Positions 8,466 to 16,560 of a DNA stretch of 64,000 bases are shown here, in pieces. The notes below the pieces were generated by a model. It made no database searches. It had not been told where the DNA came from and was given only the letters and a program-made list of their open reading frames with translations. The position numbers and the translations under genes are program-made. How positions within the stretch are numbered: position 1 is the first letter of the stretch; every line of letters begins with the position of its first letter. The DNA is from Streptomyces sp. SID13031 (GTDB lineage Bacteria; Actinomycetota; Actinomycetes; Propionibacteriales; Kribbellaceae): positions 124,001-188,000 of the forward strand of contig NZ_JAAGLV010000013.1 in the NCBI RefSeq assembly GCF_010548305.1, read 5' to 3'.

Positions 8466-9452
8466 TCAGACACTCAACGTCGGCTCGTCGGGGGCGGAGA
8501 GGCTCAGTACTGCGCCCGCTACCGCGGGGGAGGCGCTGAGCTTGGCCTCCAGGGCGCGGAGGCGGACGGCGACGTGGGACTCGGTGTCGTCGCCGGTGAG
8601 GTCGACGTCGCCGATCACCGAGATCATCCGCGGGCCGACGATCTCAAGTCGCAGATAGGTGACCCGGGCAACTTCCGGCGCGTCCAGGAGAGCTTGCAGG
8701 GCGGCCTTGCGGACCCTCGGATCGGCCTCCTGGCCGACCAGGAATCTGCGGTTGCGGTTGATCAGCAGGAGCGCGACCCAGGCGAGCAGCAGACCGACGA
8801 GGATCGAGCCGATGGCATCGGGGATCGACGAACCGGTCAACTGATGTGCGCCCAGCGCGGCCGCCGCGATCAGCAACCCGCCCAGCGCGGCGGCGTCCTC
8901 CACGAACACCGCCCTGAGGGTCGGGTCGGAGGTCGCGAGGACGTGCTCGATGAGATCGCGATCGAGGGTCGCGGCCTCGGCCTTCGCCTGCCGCGCCGAC
9001 TGCGCCAAGGAGATCCCCTCGAGAACGAAGGAGATCGCCAGTACGGCGTACCCGATGACGAAGTGGCTTGCGGGCTCCGGCGTGATCAGCTCCTGGACCC
9101 CGTGCGTGATCGACACCGCTGCGCCGGCCACGAACAACCCCAGCGCGGCGAAGAGCGACCAGACATAGGCCTCTCGCCCGTGCCCCAGCGGATGCAACTC
9201 ATCGGCTGGTTTGTGCGCTCGCCGGTTGGCGATCAACAGGAAGATCTCGTTGCCGGCATCGGCCCACGAGTGCGCCGCCTCAGCCAGAATCGACGCCGAC
9301 CCGGTCGCCAACGCGGCCACCGACTTGGCAATGGCGATCAGCACATTGGCCGCGAAGGCAACCAGTACCGTCGTCAGGCTCTCGCCGCCGCCCGAGGCCC
9401 CCGCCCCGGGCACCTCGTGGAGCAGGTCCCGCCGCACTTCGCCATCCGCCAT
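8466..9452 (-). CDS. Cation diffusion facilitator (CDF) family transporter
   Basis: A 328-residue membrane protein. Start ATG 9452 overlaps the stop of the next upstream gene (ATGA). Several hydrophobic helices are visible (VLVAFAANVLIAIAKSVAAL, then LFAALGLFVAGAAVSI, then ALGGLLIAAAALGAHQL). The metal-site pattern HSWADAGNE on helix 2 and VEDAAALGG on helix 5 fit the CDF zinc/divalent-metal exporters, and a cytosolic C-terminal domain follows. CDF proteins exchange Zn2+, Mn2+ or Fe2+ for protons; the metal cannot be assigned here. The gene meets the LysR gene tail to tail. Confidence 0.85.
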   Translation of the reverse strand: MADGEVRRDLLHEVPGAGASGGGESLTTVLVAFAANVLIAIAKSVAALATGSASILAEAAHSWADAGNEIFLLIANRRAHKPADELHPLGHGREAYVWSLFAALGLFVAGAAVSITHGVQELITPEPASHFVIGYAVLAISFVLEGISLAQSARQAKAEAATLDRDLIEHVLATSDPTLRAVFVEDAAALGGLLIAAAALGAHQLTGSSIPDAIGSILVGLLLAWVALLLINRNRRFLVGQEADPRVRKAALQALLDAPEVARVTYLRLEIVGPRMISVIGDVDLTGDDTESHVAVRLRALEAKLSASPAVAGAVLSLSAPDEPTLSV

Positions 9453-10444
9453 CAGGCAGTCGTAGCACACTCCAGCTCGACGAAGTCGGCACCAACCTCC
9501 CGGAGTCGCTCGGTGGCGTAGACCGGGTCGATCAGGGACTCGGGGGTATGGATGCCTGGCGGGACCGGGTCGCCGCGGAGGGTTAGCAGGCGTTCGACGC
9601 TGAGCGCGATGCCGAGTGCGGTCAACGGCTGCTGCCCCTTTTGATGGATCAGGGAGTGGGTGGCGCGGAGCGGCGTACCGGCTGGATCGGTTCCTTCCAG
9701 GTCGATGCGGACCTCGGTGAGAGGCTGGTCGCTGTCGTTGCCAACGGCAAAGTCGACCCGGACGTTGGCTGCGCCCGTCGCGAAGGCGAGGCTCGGGATG
9801 TCGAGGCCGGAGATGGTCTGGCCGGAGATGGTGCTGCCGTCGATGCGCCCGATCTCCGCCGGGGTGTCGCCGGTCAACCAGGTGAACACGCCATCGCGGC
9901 GTACCAATCCTGCCGAACTGGCTGTCGCCCAGCGCGCCAGATCCGCCAGCGCTGCGGGGCCGCCGATGTCCTGCTCGTCCTGGATCGCGCCGATGTGGAT
10001 GCTGTCAACGCGGCCGAACTCCTTTGTCGCGTGCAGTGCCGCGAGGGCGACGGTCCCGGCGAAGAAGTGGCTGGCGAGCACGACCGGCGATGCGCTCGGA
10101 CGGTTGGCGACGGCAACGACCTCCGGCGCGATCTCCATCGGGCCGCTGGAGATGCTGTAGTACGGCAACCCGTGGTCCTGGGCGTACCGTAAGCCGTTGA
10201 ATCGATCGTCCCGCAGCAGGGCGACCACCGCCGAGTAGTTCTGGCCGGCGGGGAGACCGAGATCGCTGCTGTGCAGGTCGATGGTGACGGCGGTCGCGGT
10301 GCCGAGTTCGTCGGCCACCCGCTGCGCTTTGGAGAGATCGCGGGCGGCGATCGTGAGGGGCAGGTCTGGGTGCCATTGCCGCAGCAGAGTGGCCGTTCCG
10401 GCTCCTGCCTGACCTGAGCCGCCGAGGATAAGTACGGGTTTCAT
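9452..10444 (-). CDS. Saccharopine-dehydrogenase-like NAD(P)-binding oxidoreductase
   Basis: A 330-residue protein with a Rossmann entry VLILGGSGQAGAGTATLL, then LTIAARDLSKAQRVA and the SISSG loop found in the saccharopine-dehydrogenase-like superfamily. The C-terminal half has the mixed beta domain of that group. Actinomycete members are mostly uncharacterised and the substrate cannot be told. It is the first gene of a two-gene operon with the CDF transporter and is transcribed divergently from a TetR repressor, across a spacer holding two TetR-type operators. Confidence 0.75.
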   Translation of the reverse strand: MKPVLILGGSGQAGAGTATLLRQWHPDLPLTIAARDLSKAQRVADELGTATAVTIDLHSSDLGLPAGQNYSAVVALLRDDRFNGLRYAQDHGLPYYSISSGPMEIAPEVVAVANRPSASPVVLASHFFAGTVALAALHATKEFGRVDSIHIGAIQDEQDIGGPAALADLARWATASSAGLVRRDGVFTWLTGDTPAEIGRIDGSTISGQTISGLDIPSLAFATGAANVRVDFAVGNDSDQPLTEVRIDLEGTDPAGTPLRATHSLIHQKGQQPLTALGIALSVERLLTLRGDPVPPGIHTPESLIDPVYATERLREVGADFVELECATTA

Positions 10445-10464
10445 CTAAAGCTCTCCTTCGCGTA

Positions 10465-10493
10465 GCTACATTTTGTAACCTACACTTTGTAGC
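10465..10493. promoter_or_regulatory. Tandem TetR operators
   Basis: Two adjacent imperfect palindromes of the form CTACA-N3-TGTAG occur (10466-10478 and 10480-10492), placed between the divergent TetR and dehydrogenase genes. Position and symmetry suggest autoregulation by the TetR protein encoded at 10507. Confidence 0.6.
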
Positions 10494-10506
10494 CTAAGCT
10501 GAGGGT

Positions 10507-11094
10507 GTGACGCAAGAGAGGCCGACAACCACGCGTTTGTCGAAACCGGCCAGGCGAGAGCAGTTGCTCGACGAGGCCCTGGGCATCGTGCGCACGCGCG
10601 GCGCCGACGGCCTGACCCTGGTCACTCTCGCGGAGGCCGCCGGTGTCAGCAGGCCGATCGTCTACGACCACTTCGGCACCCGCGCCGGCCTCCTGCTCGC
10701 CCTCTATCGCGACCTCGACGAGCGCCATCGCCTCGCCCTCGAGGACGCGGTCCGGGACTCCCCCGGGACGGTCGACGCGATCGCGGGCTTGATCAGCGCC
10801 TCGTACTTCGCGTGCGCCCTCGACATCCCCGAATTCGCCACTCTTTCGGCAGCCCTCAAAGGCAACCCGGACCTGGAGCCGACCCAGCACGCGCTCTTGA
10901 CTGCCTACACCACAACGATGGCAACGGCTCTCACCCCGTACTCCGCGCTGCAGCCCGAAGCGCTCCACCTCCGCTGCACCGCCCTCTTGGGCGCCGCCGA
11001 AGCCCTAGCCGCAGAACTGACCCACAACCGAGCCACCGCCCCCGAAGTGACCACCACCCTGACCCAGCTGATCGCCGGCGGCCTCACCCCGTAG
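10507..11094 (+). CDS. TetR-family transcriptional repressor
   Basis: A 195-residue regulator with a GTG start. The N-terminal HTH is clear (REQLLDEALGIVRTRGADGL, then VSRPIVYDHFGTRAGLLLAL). The all-helical C-terminal part is the ligand-binding dimerisation domain. It reads away from the dehydrogenase-CDF operon and most likely represses that operon and itself through the tandem palindromes in the spacer. The ligand is unknown. Confidence 0.9.
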   Translation: MTQERPTTTRLSKPARREQLLDEALGIVRTRGADGLTLVTLAEAAGVSRPIVYDHFGTRAGLLLALYRDLDERHRLALEDAVRDSPGTVDAIAGLISASYFACALDIPEFATLSAALKGNPDLEPTQHALLTAYTTTMATALTPYSALQPEALHLRCTALLGAAEALAAELTHNRATAPEVTTTLTQLIAGGLTP

Positions 11095-11276
11095 GCAGAC
11101 CGCCCTCTGTGTATCCGTTGACCGGGTCGGCGGTGGTCGGATAGCGTCGTGGGCAGCGTGGTCGGGGCTGCGCCGAGACTCGCCGGAAGGCTGGAAGCCA
11201 CCCCGTTTCTCCACTCACTGGCTAGGGCATCGTGCTCCTTGTGGCCTGTGCGAGTCCGGGCGCGAGAGGACACGCT

Positions 11277-12440
11277 GTGAGATTCCTGCCTGACAAGCCG
11301 AGCCTTGGCTTCCTGCGCAAAGAGGCCAAAGACCTCCTGGCCGCACTCCGCGAATCCGGCCCACCGGCATCCCTGGCCGATGCCCAGCGGGCCCTCGCGG
11401 CGGAGTACGGGATGCGTGATTGGGCCGAGCTGAAATCCGAGGTCGAGCGCCGGGCGGCCGCAGTACCGGTCGCTCCTGCTGGGCTCACCGAGGCGCTGGC
11501 TTCTGCCTTCGGTCTCGGGGTTGTCGTTGGAGCGGCCTCACCTGTCTCGTTCACGCCGATGGGCCGCTGCTGGTCGATCATCACCGACCGCGGCCGCTGG
11601 CTGGCTGTCACTGTCTACGACTGGATCACCGACGAGCAAGCCGAGCTCGGCGCCCGCCTCCGAAACGCGGCCGTTGCCAAGGGCATCGTTGCCCCGACCC
11701 CGGTCCGCAGCCTCCGTGGCCGATTGATCGAGGCCGTCCAAGGACAGAACTGGCGTGTCCACGAGTGGATCGAGGTCGGCCCCGTCCCGGTCCTCCCAAC
11801 CCCGTTGGGGGTGGCGCGACAGGTCGGTACGACGTACGGGACCTTGCACTCCCTCGCCATCCCGAGCGAGTCACCGATGAGCTGGTACCTGACCACGCGC
11901 AAGTCCAGCGCCGACTGGTCAGCACTTCTCGATCGCGCGCGAGCCGCCCAGAAGCCCTGGGCCGGCCAACTGGCTCAATCCCTGCCGGCGCTGGCCGATC
12001 TGAGCCGAATCGAGCTCGACGCCGACCCCGCCGACTTCATCCTCTGCAACAGCAACCTCATCCCCGAACACGTCCGCATCGGCCACCACGACGAACTCCT
12101 GATCACCGAGTGGGATTTCGCCGGCTCGATGACCCCCGCCCTGGAAATCGGCGCCGCCCTAGGCCAATGGACCCTCCGCCCAACCCTCAACCCCAAAGCC
12201 GTCGCGGCCTTCCGGCAGGGCTACTTGGAGGCCGCCGGTCACTGGCCGAAACTCACCCTCTCCTCCTTCGCAGTCGCCGCCGGTGGTTGGCTCAACTGGA
12301 CGTACAACATGATCTGCGAAGCCATCAACCCAAGTGATGAAGACCAGGCCGACGTCACCGAACGAGGAACCCTCGACCTCCTCACCCACCCCATGACGCG
12401 CGCCTCCCTGGAAGAGTTGCTCGCAGCGACCGACGGATAG
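11277..12440 (+). CDS. Aminoglycoside-phosphotransferase-fold protein with an N-terminal ankyrin-like leader
   Basis: A 387-residue protein. GTG 11277 is preferred because GAGAGGA precedes it and the protein then begins RFLPDKPSLGFLRKEAKDLL, a segment shared with small ankyrin-type proteins. The remaining 300 residues resemble the APH kinase fold: VTVYDWITDEQ early, HEWIEVGPVPV in the hinge, and DPADFILCNSNL where APH enzymes have HxDxxxxN, then LLITEWDFAG for the DxD metal loop. The catalytic HGD is replaced by DPADF, so phosphotransfer is doubtful. An antibiotic-resistance role should not be assumed. Confidence 0.65.
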   Translation: MRFLPDKPSLGFLRKEAKDLLAALRESGPPASLADAQRALAAEYGMRDWAELKSEVERRAAAVPVAPAGLTEALASAFGLGVVVGAASPVSFTPMGRCWSIITDRGRWLAVTVYDWITDEQAELGARLRNAAVAKGIVAPTPVRSLRGRLIEAVQGQNWRVHEWIEVGPVPVLPTPLGVARQVGTTYGTLHSLAIPSESPMSWYLTTRKSSADWSALLDRARAAQKPWAGQLAQSLPALADLSRIELDADPADFILCNSNLIPEHVRIGHHDELLITEWDFAGSMTPALEIGAALGQWTLRPTLNPKAVAAFRQGYLEAAGHWPKLTLSSFAVAAGGWLNWTYNMICEAINPSDEDQADVTERGTLDLLTHPMTRASLEELLAATDG

Positions 12441-12632
12441 GCAGGGTTCGTGGCCCTGACAGCAAGGTCCCTCCAAGCCGCCGGATGCGGCAAGACCGGC
12501 GTAGTCCTCCTCGGCATCGACAAGGACACCAAGGCCGGCTACCTGTACGCCGTAGGCCGACCCGAGAGAACCCCAGGTCGGCGCGCTGTTGCCCCGCTGC
12601 TGCGTTTCAGAGCGTAGAGGAGTTGTGGGGTT

Positions 12633-13778
12633 TCAGCCGGCGAGGCCGGTGGGGGTCAGCCAGTCGAAGGGGCGGTAGACGGCGGGGCCGAGGCCGAGGC
12701 CCTCGGCGATCTGTTCGCGGAGGCGATTGGTTGCGAAGGCGCCGACTACGTTCATCTGGGCGTCGCGGTAGTAGCGCTCCACCTCATGGCCCTCGGTGAC
12801 GCCCGCGGCGCCGTGGATCTGGACGGCGCGCTGGGTGACCTCGACCGCCATCTCGGTGGCATAGATCTTGAGCATTCCGATCAGCTGCCGGGCGGAATTG
12901 CCGGAGACTCGTTCGGCGGCGCAGCTTTGAGCGAGCAGTCGGGCCGCGTCGATCTGGGTGCGGGAGTCGGCGAGCTGCGCCTGAATACCTTCCATATGAG
13001 CAAGAGGCCGGCCGAAGGAGACCCGCTGCCGGGCGTACCGCACTGAGGCGGCAAGAGCGGATTCGGCCGTGGCCACGGCCGCGACGGAGACCAGCAGCCA
13101 GCCCCAGGTCATTCCTTCAGCCAGTTCGGTGAAGGGGACGGGAATGACGTTCGCCTCGTCGACGTGGGCGTCGGTGTAGACGATGCCACCCCAAGGCATG
13201 CCGCGCAGGCCCATGTGGGGGATGTCGTAGCGGCGTACGCCTGGCTGGTCGAGATCGACGAAGGCCAGGCACCAGTCCGGGCCGTCGTCGCCGGCAGGCT
13301 TGTCCCGGCGGGCCAACGTGACTGCGAGGTCGGCGCGAGGGGCATTGGTGATCCGGGACTTCTCGCCGCTGATGCTGTAGCCACTGTCGGTACGCCGTAC
13401 CAGGGTTTTATAGGTACCGGCATCGCTGCCGGCCGCGGTCTCGACGATGGCAAAGGCCGCAAGCCGCTCTCCAGTGGCCAGCGACCGGATCAGCTCGTGA
13501 TGCCGTTCGTTTCCGTACGTGGCAAGGAGATTGCCGCACAGCAGGGAGGAGACGGTGGCAGCCCAGTAGGTCCCGGAGCAGGCGCGGCCGAGCGCCTCCA
13601 TGGCCCGGACTTGAGTGGCGGCATCGGCACCGCTACCGCCGAGGTGTTCGGGATGGAACAGGCCCAGGTAGCCGGTGTCGACCAGATCCTGCCAGCTCTC
13701 GGCAGGGATGGAGCTGGTGGCGTCGGTCTGAGCGGCACGAGCGGCGATAGCGGCGAAGGTGTCCACGTCGAAGTACAT
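12633..13778 (-). CDS. Acyl-CoA dehydrogenase family flavoprotein (AmCP cluster)
   Basis: A 381-residue acyl-CoA dehydrogenase fold. ATG 13778 follows GTGAGGA by about 9 bases; a longer frame reads backwards through the neighbouring dehydrogenase in another frame and is not coding. The N-terminal helical domain (YLGLFHPEHLGGSGADAATQ), beta domain (FAIVETAAGSDAGTYKT) and C-terminal helices (RQRVSFGRPLAHMEGIQAQL, then VERYYRDA) are in normal order. The Glu-Gly-Thr after RYYRDA, which carries the base in many members, is absent. It may introduce or reduce a double bond on a carrier- or CoA-bound intermediate. It follows the second dehydrogenase by 20 bases, so the two likely form a heteromer. 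Confidence 0.85.
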   Translation of the reverse strand: MYFDVDTFAAIAARAAQTDATSSIPAESWQDLVDTGYLGLFHPEHLGGSGADAATQVRAMEALGRACSGTYWAATVSSLLCGNLLATYGNERHHELIRSLATGERLAAFAIVETAAGSDAGTYKTLVRRTDSGYSISGEKSRITNAPRADLAVTLARRDKPAGDDGPDWCLAFVDLDQPGVRRYDIPHMGLRGMPWGGIVYTDAHVDEANVIPVPFTELAEGMTWGWLLVSVAAVATAESALAASVRYARQRVSFGRPLAHMEGIQAQLADSRTQIDAARLLAQSCAAERVSGNSARQLIGMLKIYATEMAVEVTQRAVQIHGAAGVTEGHEVERYYRDAQMNVVGAFATNRLREQIAEGLGLGPAVYRPFDWLTPTGLAG

Positions 13779-13798
13779 ATCGGTGATAGTCCTCACGG

Positions 13799-14929
13799 TC
13801 AGCCGAGTCCGAGCAGGGAAGCCGCGATCACCGGGCGCAGTACTTCTGCACCACCACCGGTCGAGGCGAAGAAGAGAGCGTCGCGGTGCGCACGCTCGAC
13901 GAGCCCATCCGCTGTCGATGCGGCCGGGCCGGCCAGCTGGGCAGCTCCCTCGGCGACTGTGCGAACAGCGGCGGCGGTGAACAGCCTGGCGGTGGCAGCC
14001 TCCTGATGAGACGGAGATGCATCGCCGTCGAACTGGGCGGCAGCACGGTTGAGAAGACCAGCTGCGAGTTCGTTCTGGATGGCGAGGTCGGCCAGCAGGA
14101 ACCGGACGGACTGCGAGTGCACCAGCGGAGCGCCGAAGAGGTTGCGGGCGTGGACGGCAGCCAGCGATTCGTTGATCAGCGCTTGCATGATGCCGAGCCA
14201 GGAAGCGCTGGTGAAGACCCAGTCGAGGGTGGCGAGGAAAGGCTCGGTCTCGGCGACGGCCGCACCGACAGTACCCAGTACTGCGTCCGAAGGCACCCGG
14301 CACTCATCGAGGAAGAGCCGGCCCCAAGGGCAACTGCGCATCGCCGCGGGATCGGACTCCTCGATCCGCAGACCAGGGGTGTCGCGGTCGAGCAGGAACG
14401 CAGTACGCGATCCGTCGCTGTGCTCGGCGATGACGAGATAGTGGTGCGCCTGCGTGCCGAGGACGACCTGTTCGAGATCGCCGGACAGTACCCAGCCGCT
14501 CTCGGCGCCCAGGGCAGGTTTGACCGCGACGGTGGAGGCGAAGGCGGCACCTTGGGTCTGCCGCAGGGACAGCGCGCCGAGCCACTCACCCGCGGCGATC
14601 CGGGGCAGGTAGCGCTCCTGCTGCGCGCTGGTCCCGAAGGCGCGCAGCGGCACAGCGGTCAGGACGGCGTGAGTAGTGAAGGCCAGGGCGAGACCTGGAT
14701 CTTGGGAGCCCTCGCCCAGCGCGGTGAGGAAGGCGGCGGTCTGGCCGCCGGTCAACTCTGTACTGAAGGCGGCGGACAAAGCCTTGAAGAGGCCTTCGTC
14801 CCAGTGCCGGTGACGATCACGTTCCGGGGCGGTGGGACGAGCGAGGTGACTGGCGAGATAACGGACCCGCTCTGGCAATGAGGAGACCCCGTCAGTGCCA
14901 TCACCCGGGGATTTCGGAAACACCATCAT
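13799..14929 (-). CDS. Second acyl-CoA dehydrogenase family protein (AmCP cluster)
   Basis: A 376-residue protein. Two ATG codons (14929, 14926) follow a GGGAAGGGAA stretch; the longer reading frame upstream has no ribosome site. FLTALGEGSQDPGLALAFTT, then LGALSLRQTQGAAFAS, and the C-terminal VERAHRDALFFAS fit the acyl-CoA dehydrogenase fold, though it is more diverged than its partner and also lacks a recognisable catalytic Glu at the usual C-terminal position. Paired ACADs of this kind act as heteromers in actinomycete secondary metabolism. The pair is divergent from the DRE-TIM gene that opens the main AmCP operon. Confidence 0.75.
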   Translation of the reverse strand: MMVFPKSPGDGTDGVSSLPERVRYLASHLARPTAPERDRHRHWDEGLFKALSAAFSTELTGGQTAAFLTALGEGSQDPGLALAFTTHAVLTAVPLRAFGTSAQQERYLPRIAAGEWLGALSLRQTQGAAFASTVAVKPALGAESGWVLSGDLEQVVLGTQAHHYLVIAEHSDGSRTAFLLDRDTPGLRIEESDPAAMRSCPWGRLFLDECRVPSDAVLGTVGAAVAETEPFLATLDWVFTSASWLGIMQALINESLAAVHARNLFGAPLVHSQSVRFLLADLAIQNELAAGLLNRAAAQFDGDASPSHQEAATARLFTAAAVRTVAEGAAQLAGPAASTADGLVERAHRDALFFASTGGGAEVLRPVIAASLLGLG

Positions 14930-15066
14930 TTCCCTTCCCTTCGTTGTGCATCGGCCGAAGACGAATTCAAGAACGGTAGCCCCGAAATCGCAGGGATTCG
15001 GCGAAATCACACAAGGCCGCCGCCCGCCCCAAAATTCGCTACCCACCTTGGCGAGCGTCCACAAGG

Positions 15067-15082
15067 CTTCACGATTCTTCAC
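15067..15082. promoter_or_regulatory. CTTCAC direct repeat in the divergent promoter region of the AmCP cluster
   Basis: CTTCAC occurs twice with a 10-base period (15067 and 15077) inside the 240-bp spacer between the acyl-CoA dehydrogenase pair and the main operon. OmpR-type regulators bind direct repeats with about this spacing. The word GCTTCACGA at 15066 recurs at 28897 in the spacer of the GBL receptor and AfsA genes. The link is an inference. Confidence 0.3.
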
Positions 15083-15170
15083 AGAGAACAGCTTGCTGCC
15101 CTGCGGGTGGCCGCCTCAAGGTTGGTCTCGGCACCCAATGACCGCCCATAACAGAGGGAGCACAAGCACA

Positions 15171-16325
15171 ATGGAAAGCGCAGCGAACACCGACGGGAGT
15201 CAGGGCCCCGCCCCCCGATTGTCCGACGCTACTTTGCGGGACTCCGCCCACATGGCCGGCGTCGAGTTCGGTCCAGAGGATGCGGCAACGATCGCAGAAC
15301 TGCTGGTGAAGACCGGGATCGAGCTGGTCGAGGTCGGGATGGTCTCAGGCCCGAACAGCAAGGACGCGGACCTGATCCTGGCCACCCATGAGGCGATCGG
15401 CCCGGAGCGCAGTATGACGCTCGTGGTGGTCCGGGACCGCCAGCAGGTCGCTACCGCATTGGATGAGGCGGAGCGGCTCGGCGTACGGCACATCATGTAC
15501 TCGATCCCCACCTCCGAGGAGCACGCCCAGCTCAAGCTCGGGTCGTCCAGCCCCCGGTTCCTCGAGGTACTGGCCCGGTCCGCGATCACCCAGGCCAAGG
15601 AGCGCGGCTTCCACGTCACGTTCAGCGGCGAAGACGGGGCCCGTACTCCGAGGGAACGACTGGTTCCCTATGTGGCTTCGGGATTCGCGGCCGGCGCCGA
15701 CCGGTTCCGGGTGGCGGAGACCGTCGCCTACCTGTCGCCGTGGCAGATGGAGTCGGTGATCGGCGACCTGACCGCGATCGACGGCTCCGAGATCGAGATC
15801 CACTCTCACAACATGCTGGGGATGGCGGTGGCCAACTCACTCGCCGCCGTCCGGGCCGGCGCCCAGTGGATCTCGGCGACGGTGGGCGGCATCGGCGAAC
15901 GAGGCGGTAACGCGCCGCTGGCCGAGTTGCTGATGGCCCTGCGGGTAGTCCACGGCGATACTCGCTTCGACCTGAGCCACCTGACCGAGCTGTCCCGGGT
16001 GGCGCTGCAGGGCGCCGGTCTGGGGACGGCGTTCCAGTCGGGGCCGACGTCACCACATGCCTTCGCCTACGAGCTGCCCGGCCAGCTGACCAACCCCGAG
16101 GCGTACGAAACGCTGCCGGCCGAACTCGTCGGCAACACCCGCGAACTCCTGGTGCGCACGCGGCTCACCCCGGCCCTGGTCAAATGGGCGCTGCTGGAAT
16201 CCGGCATCACCGTGGACGTGGATTCTTTCACCTCCTGGCTGATCGCGCACCAAGAAGAAAACGGGCGGCCGTTGCTCGACCGCGACGGAATTCGAAAAGC
16301 CGCTGTTGATTTCCAGTCCCGCTGA
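15171..16325 (+). CDS. Homocitrate synthase / isopropylmalate synthase-like DRE-TIM metallolyase
   Basis: A 384-residue protein starting at ATG 15171 with AGAGGGAG 10 bases before. Residue 20 onward reads LSDATLRDSAHM, the DxTLRD metal-binding entry of the DRE-TIM family; HSHNMLGMA is the HxH metal motif and GGIGERGGNAPLAELL is the conserved glycine-rich loop. These enzymes condense an acyl-CoA with a 2-oxo acid or cleave the reverse. The length and the GIGERGGN loop fit the homocitrate/isopropylmalate synthase branch rather than HMG-CoA lyase. It likely makes the carbon skeleton used in this cluster, for instance a chain-elongated 2-oxo acid. Substrate choice cannot be read from the sequence. 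Confidence 0.85.
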   Translation: MESAANTDGSQGPAPRLSDATLRDSAHMAGVEFGPEDAATIAELLVKTGIELVEVGMVSGPNSKDADLILATHEAIGPERSMTLVVVRDRQQVATALDEAERLGVRHIMYSIPTSEEHAQLKLGSSSPRFLEVLARSAITQAKERGFHVTFSGEDGARTPRERLVPYVASGFAAGADRFRVAETVAYLSPWQMESVIGDLTAIDGSEIEIHSHNMLGMAVANSLAAVRAGAQWISATVGGIGERGGNAPLAELLMALRVVHGDTRFDLSHLTELSRVALQGAGLGTAFQSGPTSPHAFAYELPGQLTNPEAYETLPAELVGNTRELLVRTRLTPALVKWALLESGITVDVDSFTSWLIAHQEENGRPLLDRDGIRKAAVDFQSR

Positions 16326-16373
16326 ATTTCACCTGTTCGACCCCTCATCCCTTCTTCCCGCTGGAGCAATCTG

Positions 16374-16559
16374 ATGTCCACCGCCACTCTTTCCGGCATT
16401 TGCCCCGAATGTGAGACCGACCTGACCGTGCCACCGCTGGTCCAGGGCGAGACGCTGTCCTGCCCCGAGTGCATGCTGACGCTGCGCGTCGAGGCCGTTG
16501 ACGCCGGTCAGCTGCGGCTGTCGATGGTCGAGGTGCAGTTGCGCGACTGGGGTCAGTGA
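16374..16559 (+). CDS. LysW-type amino-group carrier protein (AmCP) with a C-terminal Gln
   Basis: A 61-residue acidic zinc-ribbon protein: GICPECETDL and LSCPECMLTL give the two CPEC knuckles of LysW. In LysW, the carrier for lysine and arginine biosynthesis in Thermus and Sulfolobus and for some Streptomyces natural products, the tail is EDWGE and the side-chain carboxyl of the last Glu is joined to the alpha-amino group of the substrate. Here the tail reads VQLRDWGQ, so the terminal residue is Gln (codon CAG at 16554-16556). GGAG lies 8-11 bases before the start. Placement directly before LysX-, LysY- and LysZ-like genes makes the assignment firm. How a Gln terminus would be loaded is the open question. 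Confidence 0.9.
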   Translation: MSTATLSGICPECETDLTVPPLVQGETLSCPECMLTLRVEAVDAGQLRLSMVEVQLRDWGQ

Positions 16560-16560
16560 G

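Noticed and set aside
12450..12617. Short plus-strand frame starting VALTARSLQAAGCGKTGVVL
   Set aside because: No ribosome site, no family resemblance and very short; most likely chance between the APH-like gene and the acyl-CoA dehydrogenase.
13781..14303. Long N-terminal extension of the first acyl-CoA dehydrogenase frame on the minus strand
   Set aside because: It is Arg/Pro-rich and runs antiparallel-frame through the second acyl-CoA dehydrogenase gene; the ATG at 13778 with a ribosome site gives the normal family length.
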